Positions 52,404-61,390 are shown, counted from the stretch's first letter. The stretch is DNA of 64,000 bases from Paenibacillus sp. DMB5 (GCF_001517085.1 NZ_LRAC01000010.1:20798-84797), one strand, 5' to 3'. Program-made: numbers and translations. The notes: generated by a model not told the origin, from the letters alone.

Positions 52404-54536
52404 ATGAGACAAGAAGAGAGAAAGACAATTCAGGCAGCAGTTTTAGGGGCGGTGCTGTTCCTTCTGATTCAGATTTTCCGTACTCCGCTTAGCCAGATTG
52501 AGAACCAGGATGTAATGCTGGCGCTCTATCTTATAATCGGCTGCTGCAATATAGCATTCGGTTTTGCGATTTTTGCCCAAGGCAGCCTGTTTTTCTCCGA
52601 TACATTATCCAAATCCAGACTGTACATCTCCGCTTTGTTTCTAGGGGTGTGCACTTTTGACTTTTTACACACATTGAGCTTTGTGGGTATACCGGCAATC
52701 TCCTCGATCATCAGTCCGGACCAGTCCCTCTGGCTGCTTACCTTCTCGCGTCTGGCCAGCGCCCTAGGCATCCTGTTTATATTCAGCAAGGAAGACGAGC
52801 CGGTATCTGTAAGAGGCAAGAAAAAAGTACTTACTGTGTCCCTTGTCGTTATCGCTCTCTCACTGCTGGTGCTGGTATTCAGTGATGTCCTTGCACCGGA
52901 ATTACAGGCTTCCTCCTGGCTTGGTACGGTCAAGCATCTGGTAGATATGGCGGTTCTGTTTATCTATCTGCTTAGCGTGGGAATGATCGTATATCCGGGC
53001 AGAATTGAAAAATCCGCTTCAATGCTCATTATTATCCGTGCTTTAATCTTTTTTGCGCTGGCCCAGGTATTCTTCATGAATCTGCTCAGCGTGGGGGAGA
53101 TGGATAATCTCTTCGGCATGCTTAGCAGCGGGGTCGCCTATTATCTGATGCTGACCGGGGTTTACCGGCTGACGATTGAAGAGCCGTTTCATGAGAACCA
53201 GCAGGCTGAAGCAAGAATTAACTATCTGGCTTATCATGATGATCTGACAGGCCTGCCCAACCGGCGGCGGCTGATGCAGCGTGTTGAAGAAATGATGGCC
53301 CATAGTGTAAAAGCAAAAGGGAATGGCGGTTTTTCGGCGGTAGCCATCATGAACATCAACCATTTTAAAAATATCAATGACTCCCTGGGGCATAATGCCG
53401 GTGATCTTCTGCTGCAGCTCGTATCGCAGCGGATCCTGAATGAGGTAAAGACTCATGAGGAGCTGTTCAGTATGGGAGCGGATGAGTTTGCTTTCCTGAT
53501 GACAGAACGGACAGGGGTGGAAAGCTGCCTGGTCCGCGCATCCAAGCTGCTGCAGCTGTTTGAAACACCTGTTCAGCTCGAGTCCGGAGAGTATCATATT
53601 TCGTTAAGCCTGGGGATGAGCATTTATCCCGGAGACGGAAATACAGCAGAGCAGCTGATTCAGAATGCGGATACGGCAGTGCATAATGCCAAAGAGCAGA
53701 ATGTGGAAATCCGGCGTTATATTCCGTCCATGCAGATGAAGGCCAAAGAACGGCTGAAGCTGGAAAATGATCTGCGCCGGGCCCTGGAGCGGAATGAATT
53801 CTATCTTGTCTATCAGCCTCAGGTACAGCTTGAAACAGAAGAAATTGTCGGTATGGAGGCACTGCTGCGCTGGGAGCATCCCAAACGGGGGATTGTCTCA
53901 CCCGTCGAGTTTATCCCGATTGCCGAAGAGAGCGGGCTGATCGTTCCAATCGGCGATTGGGTGCTGCGAACAGCCTGCCAGCAGAACAAGGAATGGCAAC
54001 TGGCGGGCTACCGGCACATCTGCGTCTCGATTAACCTGTCCATGCGCCAATTTCTGCAGCCGAACCTCGCCGGTAAAATAGACGCCCTTCTGCAGGAGAT
54101 CGGACTTGATCCGTGTTATGTTGATCTGGAGATCACGGAGAGCATGACCCTGGACAAGGAGACTGCCTTCGACCAGCTTAACCGTCTGAAGCGGCTGGGT
54201 GTTTTCATCAGTATTGATGACTTCGGCACAGGGTACAGCTCGCTGCATTATCTGAAGAACATGCCGATAGACCGGCTGAAGATTGACCGTTCCTTTGTCT
54301 CCGATGTAATGGAGGACAGCAACAATGCGGCTATTGTTTCTACGATTACGTCAATGGCCCATCACCTGAAGCTGAAGGTTACGGCAGAAGGCGTGGAGAA
54401 CAAGGACCAGCTGCACTTTTTGCGCCAGCAGCATTGCCATGAAGCCCAGGGTTATCTGTTCAGCAAGCCGATCAAAGCGGCAGAATTTGAAGCGGCCTTC
54501 CTGAAGCCTCTGCTTGGTATAACGGTACAAATGTAA
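52404..54536 (+). CDS. MASE3-GGDEF-EAL protein, probable c-di-GMP phosphodiesterase
   Basis: A 710-residue membrane signalling protein. Residues 1 to about 260 hold seven or eight membrane segments of the MASE3 sensor type. A GGDEF domain follows, with AYHDDLTGLPNRR at its start, but the active site reads MGADEF instead of GGDEF and no inhibitory RxxD is in place. The EAL domain is intact: MEALLRWEHP, LEITES, DDFGTGYSSLHYL, LKIDRSFV, AEGVE and QGYLF. It most likely degrades c-di-GMP, with the GGDEF domain binding GTP or acting only structurally. ATG 52404 follows GAGGGACTT. It is a single-gene unit. Confidence 0.9.
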   Translation: MRQEERKTIQAAVLGAVLFLLIQIFRTPLSQIENQDVMLALYLIIGCCNIAFGFAIFAQGSLFFSDTLSKSRLYISALFLGVCTFDFLHTLSFVGIPAISSIISPDQSLWLLTFSRLASALGILFIFSKEDEPVSVRGKKKVLTVSLVVIALSLLVLVFSDVLAPELQASSWLGTVKHLVDMAVLFIYLLSVGMIVYPGRIEKSASMLIIIRALIFFALAQVFFMNLLSVGEMDNLFGMLSSGVAYYLMLTGVYRLTIEEPFHENQQAEARINYLAYHDDLTGLPNRRRLMQRVEEMMAHSVKAKGNGGFSAVAIMNINHFKNINDSLGHNAGDLLLQLVSQRILNEVKTHEELFSMGADEFAFLMTERTGVESCLVRASKLLQLFETPVQLESGEYHISLSLGMSIYPGDGNTAEQLIQNADTAVHNAKEQNVEIRRYIPSMQMKAKERLKLENDLRRALERNEFYLVYQPQVQLETEEIVGMEALLRWEHPKRGIVSPVEFIPIAEESGLIVPIGDWVLRTACQQNKEWQLAGYRHICVSINLSMRQFLQPNLAGKIDALLQEIGLDPCYVDLEITESMTLDKETAFDQLNRLKRLGVFISIDDFGTGYSSLHYLKNMPIDRLKIDRSFVSDVMEDSNNAAIVSTITSMAHHLKLKVTAEGVENKDQLHFLRQQHCHEAQGYLFSKPIKAAEFEAAFLKPLLGITVQM

Positions 54537-54554
54537 AATACAATAGCCATAGGG

Positions 54555-54583
54555 TTGCGTTTTATTCTGTGGGATGATACAAT
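54555..54583 (+). promoter_or_regulatory. Promoter of the tRNA gene
   Basis: TTGCGT at 54555-54560 and TACAAT at 54578-54583 with a 17-base spacer; the tRNA begins 25 bases further on. Confidence 0.65.
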
Positions 54584-54607
54584 ACTCTTTGTCTTCATTG
54601 TATTTAC

Positions 54608-54681
54608 GCGGGTGTAGTTCAATGGTAGAACTTTAGCCTTCCAAGCTAATAGCGTGGGTTCGATTCCCATCACCCGCTCCA
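54608..54681 (+). tRNA. tRNA-Gly (anticodon TCC), CCA encoded
   Basis: The acceptor stem GCGGGTG pairs with CACCCGC. The D-arm is present with AATGGTAGA, the anticodon loop reads CTTCCAA (anticodon TCC) and the T-arm has GGTTCGATTCC. The 3' CCA is encoded in the DNA. It has its own promoter and terminator. Confidence 0.95.
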
Positions 54682-54695
54682 ATATTACATTCACG

Positions 54696-54722
54696 AACTC
54701 TTGCGCAGCAAGGGTTTTTTTG
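54696..54722 (+). terminator. Intrinsic terminator after tRNA-Gly
   Basis: ACTCTTGC pairs with GCAAGGGT, followed by a run of Ts. Confidence 0.75.
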
Positions 54723-54849
54723 CGTCTTCCAGCAGAATGCTTCATCCGGTAAAGCCTGAAATAGGCTGCTATTATCTGGTGAACCCAATCAATATACAGC
54801 CCGCAGGCATATTCTAAGCTGTATCCACTTGCAAAGGAGGAAGAAATCC

Positions 54850-54963
54850 ATGAGCGAGAACGTTGCTGGTTATGGCGGAGGCTTCGGCGGAATGACTTCT
54901 ACGGCTGCAATTCTGGTCCTGTTTATTCTGCTGGTTATCATCTCAAAGGCTTTTATACTGTAG
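54850..54963 (+). CDS. YjcZ/SscA-like small sporulation protein
   Basis: A 37-residue protein: a Gly-rich start (GYGGGFGG) followed by one hydrophobic helix (AAILVLFILLVIISKAF). This is the pattern of YjcZ-family small proteins of spore formers; the related SscA of Bacillus takes part in spore coat assembly. CAAAGGAGGAAGAAATCC precedes ATG 54850. Terminators lie on both sides of the interval. The family call rests on pattern and size. Confidence 0.8.
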   Translation: MSENVAGYGGGFGGMTSTAAILVLFILLVIISKAFIL

Positions 54964-54976
54964 TTCTGTAAAATAA

Positions 54977-55018
54977 GAAGCCAGGGTTCCCGCGTTTTGC
55001 GGAGACCCTGGCTTTTAT
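54977..55018. terminator. Bidirectional intrinsic terminator
   Basis: AAGCCAGGGT pairs with ACCCTGGCTT, with A and T runs. It lies between the YjcZ-like gene and the convergent peptidase gene. Confidence 0.85.
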
Positions 55019-55036
55019 TGTTGTATGTAACCGGGA

Positions 55037-56392
55037 TTAGACGGTTTTGAGGAACTCGACAATGGTCAGCAGGCCTTTATCAAAGTTCTCCAGGTTGAAG
55101 TGCTCATCCGGAGCATGCAGGTTCTCGTCATCCAGGCCAAAGCCCATCAGCACAACGGGGGCCTTCAGGATGCGGGAGAAGCTCTCCATGATCGGGATCG
55201 AACCGCCGTCTTTGGTGAAGAGGGCGCGTGTACCGTAGACTTTGCCAAAAGCATCCGCTGCGGTCTGCAGAATCGGATCAGAAGGATCAATATTGAAGGC
55301 GCGCGCTTTTTCCATCTGCTTCACATTTACGGTGGCACCCTTCTGGATGTTCGCCTTCAGGTGAGCTTCCACAGCATCAAGGATATGCTGCGGGTCCTGG
55401 TCGCCGACGAGACGGCAGGTGATTTTGGCATGGGCTTCCTTCGGAATAACAGTCTTGCTGCCTTCACCCTGGAATCCGCCGTAGACGCCGTTAAGCTCCA
55501 GGGTCGGACGGGCGCCTACACGCTCAACGAAGCTGTAGCCTTCTTCGCCGTAGAGCTGCTCAAGGCCGAGGGATTGTCTGATCTTCTCTTCGTTCACGCC
55601 CTGCTTGGCGAATTCCTCACGCAGCAGCGCAGACAGCTCAGGCACGCCCTGGTAGAAGCCTTCCACAGCTACGCGGCCCTGGTCATCATGCAGGGAGCTG
55701 AGCAGGGACACAAGAGCATGCAGCGCATTGGGTACCCCGCCGCCGTACGACCCTGAATGCAGGTCCGTGGAAGCCGTGTGAACAGTAACCTCCATGGAGC
55801 AAAGACCGCGCAGTCCGGTGCAGATTGCCGGGCGTCCGCGTTCAAGCAGGGCTGTATCGGAGACGAGTACGGCATCAGCCGCCAGCTTGTCCTGATTAGC
55901 TTCCAGGAACGGAGGCAGATGGATGCTGCCGATTTCTTCTTCGCCTTCTATGCAAAGCTTGATGTTGACTGGCAGTGTGCCTTCCTGCTTGAGAATGGCT
56001 TCAATAGCCTTGATGTGCATGAACACCTGGCCCTTATCATCGGTTGCTCCGCGTGCATACAGCTTGCCGTCACGGATCTCCGGCTCAAACGGAGGGGTGG
56101 TCCACAGATTCAGCGGATCAACCGGCTGCACATCATAGTGGCCGTAAACCAGAATAGTCGGCTTTCCCGGAGCGTGCAGGTAATCGGCATAAACGACGGG
56201 ATGACCTGCTGTAGGATGGATTTCGATGTTTTCCAGTCCGGCGCGCTTCAGGGTATCAGTCAGCCAGATGGCGGCGGATTGAACGTCCTCCTTGTGTACA
56301 GAAAGGGCAGAAATACTTGGAATGGACAGCCATTGCTTCAGTTCGTCCAGCTGAGCTTCACGCTCAGCCTGAAAATATTGTTCATAGGACAT
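55037..56392 (-). CDS. M20 family dipeptidase/carboxypeptidase
   Basis: A 451-residue zinc peptidase of the M20/M28 clan, closest in look to CNDP-type dipeptidases. Metal and catalytic residues are in VYGHYDVQP (His), GATDDKGQ (Asp), IEGEEEIGS (Glu-Glu) and LHAPDEHF (His near the end). The dimerisation insert sits in the middle (LHSGSYGGGVPNALHAL). It acts in the cytoplasm on di- or tripeptides. The ATG at 56392 has AAGGAGG 12 bases upstream. A single-gene unit. Confidence 0.9.
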   Translation of the reverse strand: MSYEQYFQAEREAQLDELKQWLSIPSISALSVHKEDVQSAAIWLTDTLKRAGLENIEIHPTAGHPVVYADYLHAPGKPTILVYGHYDVQPVDPLNLWTTPPFEPEIRDGKLYARGATDDKGQVFMHIKAIEAILKQEGTLPVNIKLCIEGEEEIGSIHLPPFLEANQDKLAADAVLVSDTALLERGRPAICTGLRGLCSMEVTVHTASTDLHSGSYGGGVPNALHALVSLLSSLHDDQGRVAVEGFYQGVPELSALLREEFAKQGVNEEKIRQSLGLEQLYGEEGYSFVERVGARPTLELNGVYGGFQGEGSKTVIPKEAHAKITCRLVGDQDPQHILDAVEAHLKANIQKGATVNVKQMEKARAFNIDPSDPILQTAADAFGKVYGTRALFTKDGGSIPIMESFSRILKAPVVLMGFGLDDENLHAPDEHFNLENFDKGLLTIVEFLKTV

Positions 56393-56606
56393 AAGGGATA
56401 TGTACCTCCTTGGAGTTTCGCTGCGCATAACCGTCAGGTAAAGCTCAAAACCTCAACCGGGCCGTTAATTGACCACCGGCTGGTTTGGCAGTGTAATGCC
56501 TCCATTATACTGGAGAAGCTCCCGGAATCAAAGCAGACTTGCAGTTATTGATTACGCCCCATAACCGTGCTAGACTTAACTGACTTATGAGCAGACAGGA
56601 GCGGGA

Positions 56607-57608
56607 GTGACAGTGTCAGTGAACATAGAACCAGGCAAGGAGCAGGAAGGGCAATTGAACCGGCAGGAAGCAGATCCTGCTTATATTTATACGTATGCTT
56701 GCTCGGGGGACGAGCAGGATTTATGCGGAATGGAGCTGCGCTGCCTGTTCGGGAAGGACATCCCGCAGGGGATTTTCGGGAGCGGAATCAGGGTAGAGCC
56801 CAGCCGCAGCCCGTTCATCAAGGAAATGATCGAGGTTATGTACATAGGCGACAGCCTGCCGGAGATTTATGACCAGACGGAGCAGGTTGAGCTGAACGGA
56901 AAGACATTCAAGGTCATTTTTGTGAAGACCAACGATCTGCCGCCCGAGCACAAAATAGAATACAACGAACGCAGGGTGATCGAGCGCGAAATCGGCCTGC
57001 GTATCGAAGGGGAAGCGGATGTGAATCATCCGGAGCTGGTATATGGCATCGTGACGTTGGGCGGCCGCTGGTATTTCGGAACCTACCATAAGAACAACGC
57101 GACCTGGTTCCGCCAGATCAAGAAGCCGCGCAGCTATTCCATTGCCCTCAGCACACGTGTAGCCCGTGCGGCAGTCAACATGGCTGTACCGCAGCCGGAG
57201 GGTATCCGGGCTATCGATCCCTGCTGCGGCATCGGGACGGTTATGATCGAAGCGCTGTCCATGGGAATCGATATCGTCGGCCGGGACATCAATCCGTTCA
57301 TTGCCCAGGGGGCGCGGACCAACATTGCCCACTTTGGCTTCGAGGCCCCGGTCACTTTAGGGGATATCGCAGACATAACGGAGCATTATGATGCAGCAAT
57401 TGTGGACATGCCTTATAATCTCTACTCCAGTATTACACCGGAGGAGCAGTTTGATATTCTCGTCAACGCCCGCAGAATTGCTGACCGGGTTGTCATTGTT
57501 GCGATAGAGGCGATGGATGAGATGATCAGCAAGGCCGGATTTGAGATTATCGACCGCTGTGTGGCCCGCAAGGGTGCTTTTTCCCGCCATTTGATGCTGT
57601 GTGTGTAA
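56607..57608 (+). CDS. TRM11-like SAM-dependent methyltransferase
   Basis: About 333 residues. The C-terminal half is a class I methyltransferase with IDPCCGIGTVMIEALSMG (SAM motif I), VGRDINPF and the catalytic-type motif DMPYNLYS, which replaces NPPY as in RNA guanine-N2 methyltransferases of the TRM11/TrmN type. The N-terminal half (ELRCLFGKDIPQGIFGSG) is not an obvious THUMP domain. A tRNA or rRNA guanine is a likely target, by analogy only. The start is GTG at 56607 or 56613, both close to GGGAGTGACA. Confidence 0.78.
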   Translation: MTVSVNIEPGKEQEGQLNRQEADPAYIYTYACSGDEQDLCGMELRCLFGKDIPQGIFGSGIRVEPSRSPFIKEMIEVMYIGDSLPEIYDQTEQVELNGKTFKVIFVKTNDLPPEHKIEYNERRVIEREIGLRIEGEADVNHPELVYGIVTLGGRWYFGTYHKNNATWFRQIKKPRSYSIALSTRVARAAVNMAVPQPEGIRAIDPCCGIGTVMIEALSMGIDIVGRDINPFIAQGARTNIAHFGFEAPVTLGDIADITEHYDAAIVDMPYNLYSSITPEEQFDILVNARRIADRVVIVAIEAMDEMISKAGFEIIDRCVARKGAFSRHLMLCV

Positions 57609-57658
57609 AGTAAAGGCGACCCGCCATATTATTTTATCCTTGGAGTGGAGGTACGAGC

Positions 57659-58276
57659 ATGGAAGAGAAATGGTTAACATGGGCCAAAGAAATCCAGGCC
57701 ATTGCCCAGACAGGGCTGACATATGCGAAGGATGTCTATGATATTGAACGTTACCAGGCGCTGCGAGAGCTGAGTGTAGATATTCTGGCGAACTATACTT
57801 ATGAGAGCAAGGAGAAGATCCGGCTCGCTTTTGCCGGGGATGAGGGGTATTGCACGCCAAAGGTGGATATCCGCGGGGTTATTTTTCAGGACAACAAGAT
57901 TCTGCTGGTCCGCGAAAACCTGGACGGGAACTGGGCGTTACCCGGCGGCTGGGGGGATATCGGGCTATCGCCGAGTGAAGTAGCGGTTAAGGAGATTGCC
58001 GAAGAGTCAGGGTATCAGGCAGAGGCGGTGAGGCTGCTGGCGGTGCTGGACAAAAAGTTTCATGAGCATCCGCCGGAGCCGTATCATGTCTACAAATTTT
58101 TCATTCTGTGCCGGATTACGGGCGGGGAAGCAGCCGAAGGCGTGGAGACGGACGGAGTAGGCTTTTTTGCGGAAAATGAACTTCCGGAGCTGTCCCAGGA
58201 ACGTAACACAGAGAAGCAGATTAGAACGCTTTTTGAATTCCTCAAAAATCCCCAAAAACCAGTCATATTGGACTAA
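57659..58276 (+). CDS. NUDIX hydrolase with YjhB-type N-terminal domain
   Basis: A 205-residue hydrolase. Residues 1-60 are a helical N-terminal NUDIX_N domain (LTWAKEIQAIAQTGLTYAKD). The NUDIX fold follows with VRENLDGNWALPGGWGDIG and VAVKEIAEESGY. The box deviates from the strict consensus (Asp and Leu at two Glu positions, Lys for Arg), which is common in the YjhB-like branch. It probably cleaves nucleoside-diphosphate compounds such as ADP-ribose. GGAGTGGAGG precedes ATG 57659. It lies 50 bases after the methyltransferase gene and may be co-transcribed. Confidence 0.85.
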   Translation: MEEKWLTWAKEIQAIAQTGLTYAKDVYDIERYQALRELSVDILANYTYESKEKIRLAFAGDEGYCTPKVDIRGVIFQDNKILLVRENLDGNWALPGGWGDIGLSPSEVAVKEIAEESGYQAEAVRLLAVLDKKFHEHPPEPYHVYKFFILCRITGGEAAEGVETDGVGFFAENELPELSQERNTEKQIRTLFEFLKNPQKPVILD

Positions 58277-58478
58277 GCTGCTGCATATAATGAAGAGCAG
58301 GGCTATTATAAGTTTTATTAGACAAAAATTGGTTAATAATTATTATGAAAGCAGTTACAAAACAAACCGCTGAGCCTTTGTATCTAAAAATAAGTTGCGG
58401 AAATTCTATCTTTTTAGGCCAGGCGGTCTACATTTTTTCCTCTACTGTGACGATAAGATATTTTAGGAGGGGATCGCA

Positions 58479-58631
58479 ATGGAACAAGAAGAGTTAAGAC
58501 TTCCGCTTACACAGGAGAGCAAAGTACGTCCTGCCGAAGGCAATATTGCTACCGGGCTTGTATGGGGCGTCCTGATCAGCATTCCCTTATGGATCTCGGT
58601 ATTCGGCTGGATCATGGGAATTTGGCGGTAA
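58479..58631 (+). CDS. Small membrane protein, 50 aa
   Basis: A 50-residue protein: MEQEELRLPLTQESKVRPAE, then one transmembrane helix rich in Trp, Ile and Gly (ATGLVWGVLISIPLWISVFG). TTTTAGGAGGGGATCGCA before ATG 58479 is a strong ribosome binding site. A terminator follows. I do not know the family; it is too short for most ORF length cut-offs. Confidence 0.7.
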   Translation: MEQEELRLPLTQESKVRPAEGNIATGLVWGVLISIPLWISVFGWIMGIWR

Positions 58632-58675
58632 ACACATCGCTAAATAATAGCTATACTAAATATACTAATACGGAT

Positions 58676-58712
58676 AAAGGCGGTTTCTTTATGACAAAGA
58701 AGCGGCCTTTTT
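58676..58712 (+). terminator. Intrinsic terminator
   Basis: An imperfect hairpin between AAAGGCGGTTTCTTT and the arm AAAGAAGCGGCCTTT, followed by Ts. It ends the small gene at 58479. Confidence 0.65.
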
Positions 58713-58747
58713 GGTTTAAACAGCATTACTGCTGCATGACTGTTATA

Positions 58748-58785
58748 AAAAAGGCTGGCCCCCTGGAGAAGGGACCAGCCTTTTA
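58748..58785. terminator. Bidirectional intrinsic terminator
   Basis: AAAAGGCTGGCCCC pairs with an arm ending in CCAGCCTTTT. It mainly serves the minus-strand ASCH gene. Confidence 0.85.
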
Positions 58786-58794
58786 AGCTTCCGG

Positions 58795-59268
58795 TTAAGG
58801 GAGCTGCTTCACATGCACCACACGGAAGTTCTCGCACACGACGGGCATCGCCGGATCGAAGGACATGCCGTAACGCTTGAATTCTCTTGTGAAATAGACC
58901 TCGTGCTCATGGCGCCACGACTCCAGGGAACGGTCATCCTCGCCCTCGGAGTAAGCGAACTCTGCAGTCACTTCGTTGAAGGGGACAGTCTCGATACGGA
59001 TAGTTTCAATAATCGCCTGCGGCGCGCCCTCCCCGTCCAGCAGGATTGAATGTCCGCCGATAAAAGGCAGGCTGATGCCCTGCTGTTCATAGACGGTCTT
59101 GTTTGAGGCAGTCCCGGTCTTGATTCCTTTCAGCACCAGCTCCAGCAATTCATCCGCCAGCCGCGGACTGTCGCCGAAGGCCCAGGCGCTGTCGAATTTA
59201 TCTGCCGCCTCAGGGTGCTCCTCCACGTAAGCTTTCCAATATTCCGATATTGCTGTGTTTTGTGTCAT
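58795..59268 (-). CDS. ASCH domain protein
   Basis: A 157-residue protein of the ASCH/PUA-like fold. Characteristic stretches are ELVLKGIKTGTASNK, where family members carry the KxxTxR-like motif, and SEGEDDRSLESWRHEHEVYF near the C-terminus. ASCH proteins are thought to bind RNA or nucleotides, and some hydrolyse modified nucleosides. Function here is unproven. ATG 59268 follows AAGGTGATAACA. Confidence 0.85.
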   Translation of the reverse strand: MTQNTAISEYWKAYVEEHPEAADKFDSAWAFGDSPRLADELLELVLKGIKTGTASNKTVYEQQGISLPFIGGHSILLDGEGAPQAIIETIRIETVPFNEVTAEFAYSEGEDDRSLESWRHEHEVYFTREFKRYGMSFDPAMPVVCENFRVVHVKQLP

Positions 59269-59322
59269 TGTTATCACCTTTATTTTTTTATTGTTGTGAC
59301 GGGCAAATATTCCTCGGAGGCC

Positions 59323-61269
59323 TCACTGCTCAGTTTCTTCCATCCAGGCTGCATACAGCTCATCCAGCTCCGACTGTGCCGTATTACGGGTATGCTGCAG
59401 CTCAGCCAGCTTCATTGCATCACTGGCGATGCCGGGTTCAAGCATTTCGGCGTCAATCCGGCCGAGCCGCTCCTCGGCAGCGGCGATTTCCTGCTCCCAG
59501 GCTGCAGCTGTGCGCTGTTTACGGGAGTCGGCTGTGCCGTTTGACGGGGAAGGAACCTTATGCTGTAGCCCGCCCTTGCCGGCAGGCAGGCCTCCGTTAC
59601 CCGCAGGTGCACTGGAAGCGGCAGCAGCCTGTTCCGCCTGAGCCTGTTTCTCCTTGTAGTACTCATAGTTGCCGTTAAAAGCGTGGAAGCGGCCGTCCTC
59701 AATCGCCCAGAGCTTTCCGAAGCAGCGGTTGATGAAATAGCGGTCATGGGAAACTGCCAGCACCGTGCCCGGGAATTCCTCCAAGGCTTCTTCCAGCGCT
59801 TCCCGGGAATCGATATCCAGATGGTTGGTCGGCTCATCCAGGATGAGCAGGTTCGGCCGGCGGTGCATCAGCACCGCGAAGCGCAGCCGCGTCCATTCCC
59901 CGCCGGACAAACCCGCGATAGTCTTGAACACATCGCTGCCGTAGAAGAGGAAGCGGGCCAGCTGCCCGCGGGCTTCGCCTTCCTCCATGCCTGCTTCCTC
60001 GCGGAAGTAGCGGAGCACAGACAGCTTGCCGTCCTCAGGCACAGCCTCCTGGGCAAGATAGCCGACGGCCGCCCGCGAGCCGAGCATGCAGCTTCCGCTG
60101 TCCGGCGTCTCCTGGCCGAGAATCATCCGCAGCAGCGTGCTCTTGCCTGCACCGTTACCGCCGATCAGCGCGGCCGTTTCACCGTATCTCAGAATGTCGC
60201 TGGCGCCGGTGAAGAGGGTGCGGCTGCCGTAGCTTTTGCTGATCTGGTCGAGGGTGACGGCCTGATTGCCGGTCCGGTCCTCCTGCTGCAGCTGCAGATC
60301 CATAGCTTTGCGCTCCAGAACCGGCCGCTTGATCTTGACCATCCGGTCAAGCGCCTTCTGCATCGAAGCAGCCCGGCGGTGGAAGGAAGGGTTAGGCGGA
60401 TTGGAACGGTTGCCCCATTCAATCAGCCGTTTGATGCTCTCCTGCATCTGCTTGATCTTCTTCTGCTGCTCCTGGTAATCGGCGAACTGCTGAAGCAGCC
60501 GGGCTTCCTTTTCCACCTGATAGCCGCTGTAATTGGTGTGATAGGTGATGGCTTCGCCATCCTCGATCTCGACAACCTTCTTGACTACGGCATCCAGAAA
60601 ATAGCGGTCATGAGAAATCGCCAGCACGGTGCCATCATAGGCCAGGAGATATTGCTCCAGCCATTCAATAGCCCCCATATCCAGATGGTTGGTCGGCTCA
60701 TCGAGCAGCAGCACATCCGGACGGCGCAGCAGCAGCTCGGCCAGGCCGACCTTGGTTTTCTCGCCGCCTGAAAGAGAAGCGAATTCGCGGTCGTATTGGG
60801 AGGCGGCGATGCCGAGTCCTGAGGCGACACGCTGGATGGAGGCATCAATTTCATATCCGCCTGCTGCTTCGAATTTCTCCTGCAGGACGCCGTATTCCTT
60901 GAGCAGCCTGTTCCAGGCGGCTTCATCCGTCCCGGCGTCAAGTCCGGACATCTGCTGCTCCAGCTCCCGCAGGCGGCTCTGCCAGGCGAGAGGCTCAGCG
61001 AAGCTGCGCTGGAGCACGGTATAGACGGTGTCCCGGGTCTCGGCCTCCTGAATCTGTGCGAGCAGGCCGACAATACTGCCCCGGCGGATGGAGATCTGCC
61101 CCTGATCCGGGCGTTCTTCTCCGCTCAGCAGGCGGAACAGGGTAGTTTTGCCGCAGCCGTTGCGGCCGATCAGGCCGATTTTTTCGCCCTGGCGTATATC
61201 GAAGGTGATGTCGCTCAGAACAAGCTGGGCACCGTGGTATTTCTGGACATTTTGACATGAGATAATCAT
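59323..61269 (-). CDS. ABC-F family ribosome-associated ATPase
   Basis: A 648-residue soluble protein with two ABC domains and no membrane segment. First domain: GRNGCGKTT (Walker A), SLSGGEKTKVGLAELL (signature) and LLLDEPTNHLDMG (Walker B). Second: GGNGAGKST, GLSGGEWTRLRFAVL and LLILDEPTNHLDID. The linker between the domains would reach the ribosomal P/E sites. ABC-F proteins are translation factors or antibiotic ribosome-protection factors. The attenuator-like leader upstream points to the resistance type; TaeA-like pleuromutilin/lincosamide factors of Paenibacillus are candidates, but I cannot place it exactly. ATG 61269 follows AAAGGAG, which overlaps the end of the leader ORF. Confidence 0.92.
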   Translation of the reverse strand: MIISCQNVQKYHGAQLVLSDITFDIRQGEKIGLIGRNGCGKTTLFRLLSGEERPDQGQISIRRGSIVGLLAQIQEAETRDTVYTVLQRSFAEPLAWQSRLRELEQQMSGLDAGTDEAAWNRLLKEYGVLQEKFEAAGGYEIDASIQRVASGLGIAASQYDREFASLSGGEKTKVGLAELLLRRPDVLLLDEPTNHLDMGAIEWLEQYLLAYDGTVLAISHDRYFLDAVVKKVVEIEDGEAITYHTNYSGYQVEKEARLLQQFADYQEQQKKIKQMQESIKRLIEWGNRSNPPNPSFHRRAASMQKALDRMVKIKRPVLERKAMDLQLQQEDRTGNQAVTLDQISKSYGSRTLFTGASDILRYGETAALIGGNGAGKSTLLRMILGQETPDSGSCMLGSRAAVGYLAQEAVPEDGKLSVLRYFREEAGMEEGEARGQLARFLFYGSDVFKTIAGLSGGEWTRLRFAVLMHRRPNLLILDEPTNHLDIDSREALEEALEEFPGTVLAVSHDRYFINRCFGKLWAIEDGRFHAFNGNYEYYKEKQAQAEQAAAASSAPAGNGGLPAGKGGLQHKVPSPSNGTADSRKQRTAAAWEQEIAAAEERLGRIDAEMLEPGIASDAMKLAELQHTRNTAQSELDELYAAWMEETEQ

Positions 61270-61281
61270 AGGTATTCTCCT

Positions 61282-61374
61282 TTATATAATGCCTGCAGCC
61301 GCTGTTCTCCCGGATAGAGGGGCGAAAATGGACACAAAAAGACCGCGAGGAAATTTCCCCGCGGCCCTGAACAT
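61282..61374 (-). CDS. Putative 30-aa leader peptide of the ABC-F gene
   Basis: An ORF from ATG 61374 to TAA 61282 encoding MFRAAGKFPRGLFVSIFAPL and ten more residues. It begins 16 bases after the stop of the 53-residue ORF, runs straight through the terminator hairpin at 61335-61366 and ends 12 bases before the ABC-F start. GGAG lies only one base before the ATG, so its translation efficiency is uncertain. The placement suits a ribosome-mediated attenuator. Confidence 0.45.
   Translation of the reverse strand: MFRAAGKFPRGLFVSIFAPLSGRTAAAGII
61335..61366 (-). terminator. Terminator (attenuator) in the ABC-F leader
   Basis: On the minus strand GGCCGCGGGGAAA pairs with TTTCCTCGCGGTC and is followed by five Ts, about 65 bases before the ABC-F start. 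Placed inside the leader rather than after a gene, it looks like an attenuator. Confidence 0.7.
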
Positions 61375-61390
61375 TCTCCGGTAGTATAGC

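Noticed and set aside
54452..54745. A minus-strand frame of 97 codons across the tRNA gene, containing VMGIEPTLLAWKAKVLPLN
   Set aside because: It is the antisense reading of tRNA-Gly; this spurious GIEPT peptide recurs in many annotated genomes opposite tRNAs. No ribosome binding site fits.
59683..60771. A plus-strand frame of 362 codons opposite the ABC-F gene
   Set aside because: Shadow of the ABC-F gene in another frame; no start signal and no recognisable fold.
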